DNA from: Hungatella_A sp034142505
GTDB taxonomy: Bacteria > Bacillota > Clostridia > Lachnospirales > Lachnospiraceae
Length of the DNA: 64,000 nucleotides
Direction of reading: 5' to 3'
Assembly (NCBI GenBank): GCA_034142505.1
Contig: JAWZDV010000060.1
Span: forward strand, 15,124 to 79,123
The position numbers were made by a program, and so were the translations under genes. A model generated the notes under the pieces. It did no database searches. It was not told where the DNA came from and worked only from the letters and a program-made list of their open reading frames with translations. The stretch's first letter is position 1, and each line of letters starts with the position of its first letter. Positions 60,331-64,000 of the stretch are shown here, one piece after another.

Positions 60331-61734
60331 ATGAAAACGGAACAGACGAACACCAGCCCCTTTGCTACGGACCCCATAGGAAAACTGATCGCCAGGTTTG
60401 CCATTCCCTGCGTCATTTCCCTGCTGGTCAATGCCCTTTACAATATTGTGGACCAGATCTTCATTGGCCGGGGAGTGGGTTACCTGGGAAATGGGGCTAC
60501 CAACGTGGTATTCCCCATCACGGTCATTGCCCTGGCCTTCGCCCTGCTCATCGGCGATGGCGGCGCATCCTATTTGAGTCTGAGGATGGGAGAAGGAGAC
60601 CGGGAGCGGGCAGGAAAGGGAGTAGGAAATGCCATCACCATGGTGACAGCCGCTGGAATCGTGATAGTACTGGCGGCCCTGTTGTTCCTGGAGCCGATCA
60701 TCAACTTGTTTGGCGCCACTGACAGCCTGCGCCTTTATGCCATGGACTACGGCAGGATCATCGCCATCGGACTTCCTTTTACCATGATATCCACAGCACT
60801 CAACTCCATGATCCGGGCGGACGGCTCGCCCAAATTCGCCATGATGTCCATGCTCCTTGGAGCCGTCATCAACACTATCCTGGACCCGATTTTTATCTTC
60901 CCGTTACAGATGGGAGTCAAAGGGGCGGCCATTGCCACAATCATCGGACAGATTGCGTCTTTTGCGGTGTCAGTGGGCTATATCCGCCATTTTCAATCCG
61001 TGAAATTAAAGAAGGGCAGCTTTGCACTTAATTTTGACATCTGCCGACGCGTTCTGGGACTCGGGATCAGCAGCTTTATCACCCAGGTTTCCATTACGAT
61101 CGTGATGGGCGTCAACAACAACCTGCTGACGGCATATGGCGCCCGGTCTGTCTATGGGGCGGAGATTCCGCTGACGGCCATGGGGATTGTCATGAAGGTA
61201 AACCAGATTTTGATTTCCATTCTTGTGGGGATCGCAGCCGGGTCCCAGCCGATCATTGGCTACAATTATGGCGCCGGAGACCACGCACGGGTGAAGAAGA
61301 CCTTTTCCATCGCCATCATAGCGGCGGAATTGGTGACCGTCTTCGCGTTTGTCTTGTTCCAGTTTTACCCTATGGCGCTGGTCTCCCTGTTTGGTTCTGA
61401 GGAAGGTCTGTACAATGAATTTGCTGTAAAATGCTTTCGGATCTTCCTGCTGTTTTCTGTCCTCAACGGTTTTCAGACTGTGGCGGGCATCTACATGCAG
61501 GCCGTGGGAAAACCGATCAAAGCCGCGGTTATTTCCTTATCCCGCCAGATTGTCTTTATGATACCGGCGGCTCTGATTCTTCCGGTCTTTTTGGGCGTGG
61601 AAGGAGTGCTCTGGGCAGGTCCGGTGGCCGATGGGCTGGCATTTATCCTGGCGCTCATTTTAATTATTTCTGAAATCAGACATCTAAACCGGCAGCAGGA
61701 TGTCCAAGCGCAAACCATAATCTTCCCTGTATAG
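60331..61734 (+). CDS. MATE-family efflux transporter
   Basis: ATG 60331 behind GGAGG; 467 aa with twelve membrane segments in two bundles of six. Conserved MATE blocks: NIVDQIFIGRGVG, GDGGASYLSLRMGEGD, GSPKFAMMSMLLGAVINTILDPIF (in parts), QPIIGYNYGAGDHARV. Uses Na+ or H+ to expel cationic compounds. Controlled by the MarR gene upstream. Confidence 0.92.
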   Translation: MKTEQTNTSPFATDPIGKLIARFAIPCVISLLVNALYNIVDQIFIGRGVGYLGNGATNVVFPITVIALAFALLIGDGGASYLSLRMGEGDRERAGKGVGNAITMVTAAGIVIVLAALLFLEPIINLFGATDSLRLYAMDYGRIIAIGLPFTMISTALNSMIRADGSPKFAMMSMLLGAVINTILDPIFIFPLQMGVKGAAIATIIGQIASFAVSVGYIRHFQSVKLKKGSFALNFDICRRVLGLGISSFITQVSITIVMGVNNNLLTAYGARSVYGAEIPLTAMGIVMKVNQILISILVGIAAGSQPIIGYNYGAGDHARVKKTFSIAIIAAELVTVFAFVLFQFYPMALVSLFGSEEGLYNEFAVKCFRIFLLFSVLNGFQTVAGIYMQAVGKPIKAAVISLSRQIVFMIPAALILPVFLGVEGVLWAGPVADGLAFILALILIISEIRHLNRQQDVQAQTIIFPV

Positions 61735-61780
61735 TTTCACCACAGTTACAGAAACTATGAAAAAACCAGGAGGTATGATT

Positions 61781-61981
61781 ATGGCAAAAGCAGGGATGAG
61801 ACGGCCGAGTCCTTATGACCCGGACAATCATGGAACAGAGAACCACCACCGGATGCATCATCCAAAAAATGAACAGGCCCAGGTGCCGGAGATCCAGGGT
61901 GCGGCCAAGAACGGTAACGCAAAGGCAGGCCCCATCAACGCGCCAAACTGGGCGAGAGATGATTACAAAACCGGAGATTGA
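61781..61981 (+). CDS. Small unknown hydrophilic protein (66 aa)
   Basis: ATG 61781 behind AGGAGG (the ATG at 61775 is also in frame), 46 bases after the MATE stop and before a strong terminator. Rich in Pro, Asn, His and Lys (PYDPDNHGTENHHRMHHP, then GPINAPNWARDD), no membrane segment, no recognised family. The site and terminator support a real gene. Confidence 0.6.
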   Translation: MAKAGMRRPSPYDPDNHGTENHHRMHHPKNEQAQVPEIQGAAKNGNAKAGPINAPNWARDDYKTGD

Positions 61982-61987
61982 CAGGAA

Positions 61988-62015
61988 AACAGGGACGACG
62001 ATCCCTGTTTTTTTT
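61988..62015 (+). terminator. Strong rho-independent terminator
   Basis: AACAGGGA, loop CGACGA, TCCCTGTT, then seven further T. Confidence 0.9.
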
Positions 62016-62025
62016 CGTACTTGTG

Positions 62026-62054
62026 TTGACTTTTCAGATACCCCATGATAATAT
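62026..62054 (+). promoter_or_regulatory. Promoter of the second MarR-MATE operon
   Basis: TTGACT (62026-62031), 17-base spacer, TAATAT (62049-62054). Just after it the AT-rich repeat AGCAAATTTAATTAAATAAGCAAA may be the MarR operator. Confidence 0.65.
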
Positions 62055-62115
62055 AGTTAAGCAAATTTAATTAAATAAGCAAAACTATATTTTGGAGGAA
62101 AGAAGGAGAAGACAG

Positions 62116-62553
62116 ATGAAACTGACCAGTAAACTCAACGATTTTTATTACCATATGTCCCTTTATGAGCTTCAGATCATGAACGGCGGCGACTTTTTCA
62201 AAGGCTTATCCTACAACAGTCTTCTCTATATCAACGTCATCGAACAGATGAAGGACTGCACCGCCAGCAGGATCGCCGATGCTCTGGGGATCACCCGGTC
62301 GGCCGTGACCATCAAGTTAAATGAATTGGAGCGGCAGGGGGCCATCGTGAAGGAGAAGAGTGAGACGGACCGCCGGGTGACTTATGTCAGGCTCAGTCCC
62401 GGGATGGCGGATTTGTTAAGCATTTACGATCAGATCTTCGAGAAGATTGAAGAGGATCTGCGGACCAAATATACGGCAGAAGAACTGGAGTTATTTATGA
62501 AGATTCTTCAGGATATCTCCGGCTATGAGTGGAGGAAAGTGAAAGATGAATAA
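62116..62553 (+). CDS. MarR-family regulator
   Basis: ATG 62116 behind AAGGAG; 145 aa. Winged helix with LGITRSAVTIKLNELERQGAI and KSETDRRVTYVRLSP. A short, different protein from the MarR at 59769. Overlaps the MATE start by 8 bases. Confidence 0.9.
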   Translation: MKLTSKLNDFYYHMSLYELQIMNGGDFFKGLSYNSLLYINVIEQMKDCTASRIADALGITRSAVTIKLNELERQGAIVKEKSETDRRVTYVRLSPGMADLLSIYDQIFEKIEEDLRTKYTAEELELFMKILQDISGYEWRKVKDE

Positions 62554-63883
62554 CCGTTTGGAGCGGGAGATTACGGTCCCGTCTATTTTAAAATTTACAT
62601 TTCCATCGATTATTATGATGGTGATCATGTCCCTGTATACGGTGGTGGATGGGACGTTTGTGTCAAGACTGATTGGGACGGACGCGTTTTCGGCAGTCAA
62701 TATTGTGTATCCGTTAATGAGTGTCACCATTGGTCTGGGAACCATGTTCGGCACCGGCATGACGGCGCTGGTGTCCAGAAAGCTGGGAGAGGGAAAACGG
62801 GAGGAGGCCAACCGGATTTTCTCGTTTATCACGGTCTTTACCATCATTCTGGGTGTGGCGGTGTCGGCGGTTTGTCTGGTGTTTTTAAAACCGCTGATCT
62901 ATGCCATGGGCTCCAATGACGAGATTTACGGCTACTGTTATGATTATGCGATGCCGCTGATTTTCTTTTTTGCGCCCAACATGCTGCAGCTGATGTTCCA
63001 AAGTCTCTATGTGGCGGATGGTAAGCCCCAGATCGGTCTGGCAGTGACTATTGCCGGTGGGCTGGCTAATGTGGTGCTGGATTATGTGTTTATTGCCTGG
63101 TTCCATATGGGGATCGCCGGGGCGGCGGTGGCTACCGGGATCGGTTACTCTATTCCGGCTCTCTATGGGCTCTGGTACTTTGCCAGGAACCGCCGCGGCA
63201 ACTTCTGCTTTGTGAAGCCGAAGACAGATTACCGGGCGCTGGCGCAGGCGGCCTCCAATGGAGCTTCGGAGATGGTCAATTTCCTATCCACCAGCATTAC
63301 CACGTTTCTGTTTAATATCATCATGATGCATCTGGTGGGGCAGAGCGGCGTGGCGGCCATTTCCGTTCTGCTGTACCTGGATTTTGTGCTGATTGCCATC
63401 AACTTGGGGTACTCTATGGGAGTGGCGCCTTTGATCAGCTACAATTACGGGAAAGGAAATGCGGAAAAACTGAGAAAGATCTTTCGGATGAGCATGGGGT
63501 TCTGTATGGCCGTCAGCATCTTTATGACGGTGGGAACCCTGGTGTTTTCGGAACCGCTCTCGGCTATCTTTACGAAGCGTGGCACCGATGTCTATGAGAT
63601 GGCGGCGGTGGGACTTCGGATTTATGCCATCGGATATCTGTTTAAGGGGTACAATATCTACGCGTCTGCTATGTTTACTGCTTACGGCGATGGCAGGACG
63701 TCGGCGATTCTATCCTTTTTGAGAACGTTGGTGCTTTTGGTGGTTTCCCTGATCGGTCTGGCGGCATTGTTTGGAGTGACTGGAGTCTGGTTTGCAACTC
63801 CGGTGGCAGAAATGCTGGCGCTTGCCATGTCTGTGTATTTTACCCTGCGTTACCGGAAAAAACTGCATTTATCCATAAAATAA
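62546..63883 (+). CDS. MATE-family efflux transporter
   Basis: ATG 62546, in the end of the MarR gene (GGAGGAAAGTG upstream); 445 aa, about twelve membrane segments. Blocks: TVVDGTFVSRLIGTDAFSAV, GTGMTALVSRKLGEGKREEA, GLANVVLDYVFIA, ISYNYGKGNAEKL. Only modest resemblance to the first MATE protein, so not a recent duplication. Confidence 0.92.
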   Translation: MNNRLEREITVPSILKFTFPSIIMMVIMSLYTVVDGTFVSRLIGTDAFSAVNIVYPLMSVTIGLGTMFGTGMTALVSRKLGEGKREEANRIFSFITVFTIILGVAVSAVCLVFLKPLIYAMGSNDEIYGYCYDYAMPLIFFFAPNMLQLMFQSLYVADGKPQIGLAVTIAGGLANVVLDYVFIAWFHMGIAGAAVATGIGYSIPALYGLWYFARNRRGNFCFVKPKTDYRALAQAASNGASEMVNFLSTSITTFLFNIIMMHLVGQSGVAAISVLLYLDFVLIAINLGYSMGVAPLISYNYGKGNAEKLRKIFRMSMGFCMAVSIFMTVGTLVFSEPLSAIFTKRGTDVYEMAAVGLRIYAIGYLFKGYNIYASAMFTAYGDGRTSAILSFLRTLVLLVVSLIGLAALFGVTGVWFATPVAEMLALAMSVYFTLRYRKKLHLSIK

Positions 63884-63957
63884 AATACGGTATACGATGT
63901 GGAAGGTTTTTTCTTAAACTTGGGTAAGGGAATAAGGTTGAGGAGGGAAATCACGAG

Positions 63958-64000
63958 ATGGATCGGTTGAATCGTCCGGAAGGCTCCCTGGGCGGGCTCT
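63958..64000 (+). CDS. Start of a gene cut by the window edge
   Basis: ATG 63958 behind GAGGAGGG; only 14 codons are visible (MDRLNRPEGSLGGL). Product unknown. Confidence 0.55.
   Translation, partial: MDRLNRPEGSLGGL

Overview
The window looks like a chromosome segment of a spore-forming gut Clostridium of the Lachnospiraceae type. Ribosome-binding sites are strong (GGAGG), sigma-A promoters are close to consensus, base composition is moderate, and there are a spore photoproduct lyase-family gene, a collagen-like exosporium-type protein and a tRNA-Pro. The host name is inference. Most of the DNA is ordinary clostridial background, with two accessory regions that stand out.

Layout. 1-3602: a divergent, apparently SOS-controlled locus. 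On the minus strand are a 75-residue unknown protein and the first 467 codons of a homologue of eukaryote-type RNA-dependent RNA polymerase. On the plus strand is a protein joining a sigma-70-like N-terminus to a DUF262 domain. Two LexA boxes lie between them. 3664-5669: DUF305 protein, REC-GGDEF diguanylate cyclase, tRNA-Pro. 5782-13640: HAD phosphatase, Xaa-Pro aminopeptidase, YyaL-type protein, HD protein, prolyl-tRNA editing protein, RlmD-type methyltransferase. 13641-20900: a markedly AT-rich island directly after rlmD. It carries a membrane protein with a lysozyme-like domain, the wreck of a TatD-type gene, a YhcG (DUF1016) pseudogene, two stretches resembling the 3' tail of rlmD-type genes, and an intact IetAS (AAA ATPase plus subtilase) anti-phage module.

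20911-26059: a two-component system with an ABC transporter of the antimicrobial-peptide resistance type, joined by a shared operator. 26163-32351: many small single-gene functions (DUF3795, TfoX-N, DUF5131, GNAT, GyrI-like, collagen-like BclA type, sce7726 nuclease). 32425-37711: an acetyltransferase, then the trehalose regulon (treR, PTS, phosphotrehalase) with three palindromic operators. 37885-42539: a HelD-type RNA polymerase-recycling helicase with an unexpected C-terminal glycosidase-type beta-sandwich, and DbpA. 42572-46686: a RelE/Phd-type toxin-antitoxin pair, then an ECF sigma/membrane protein/ABC operon. 46766-51608: DUF3788, GyrI-like, SPL-family, flavin-binding protein with an HxlR regulator, and the SirTM plus zinc-macrodomain ADP-ribosylation pair. 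51603-59687: a LacI-controlled sugar ABC importer with a GH43 enzyme and a DUF5060/DUF4038-type glycosidase. 59769-63883: two MarR-MATE efflux pairs with a small unknown protein between them. A new gene begins at 63958.

The main candidate for an undescribed system is the left end: a cellular-RdRP-like polymerase opposite a sigma-DUF262 fusion, with LexA boxes in the shared promoter region. The polymerase gene is cut by the window edge, so its catalytic aspartates cannot be seen here.
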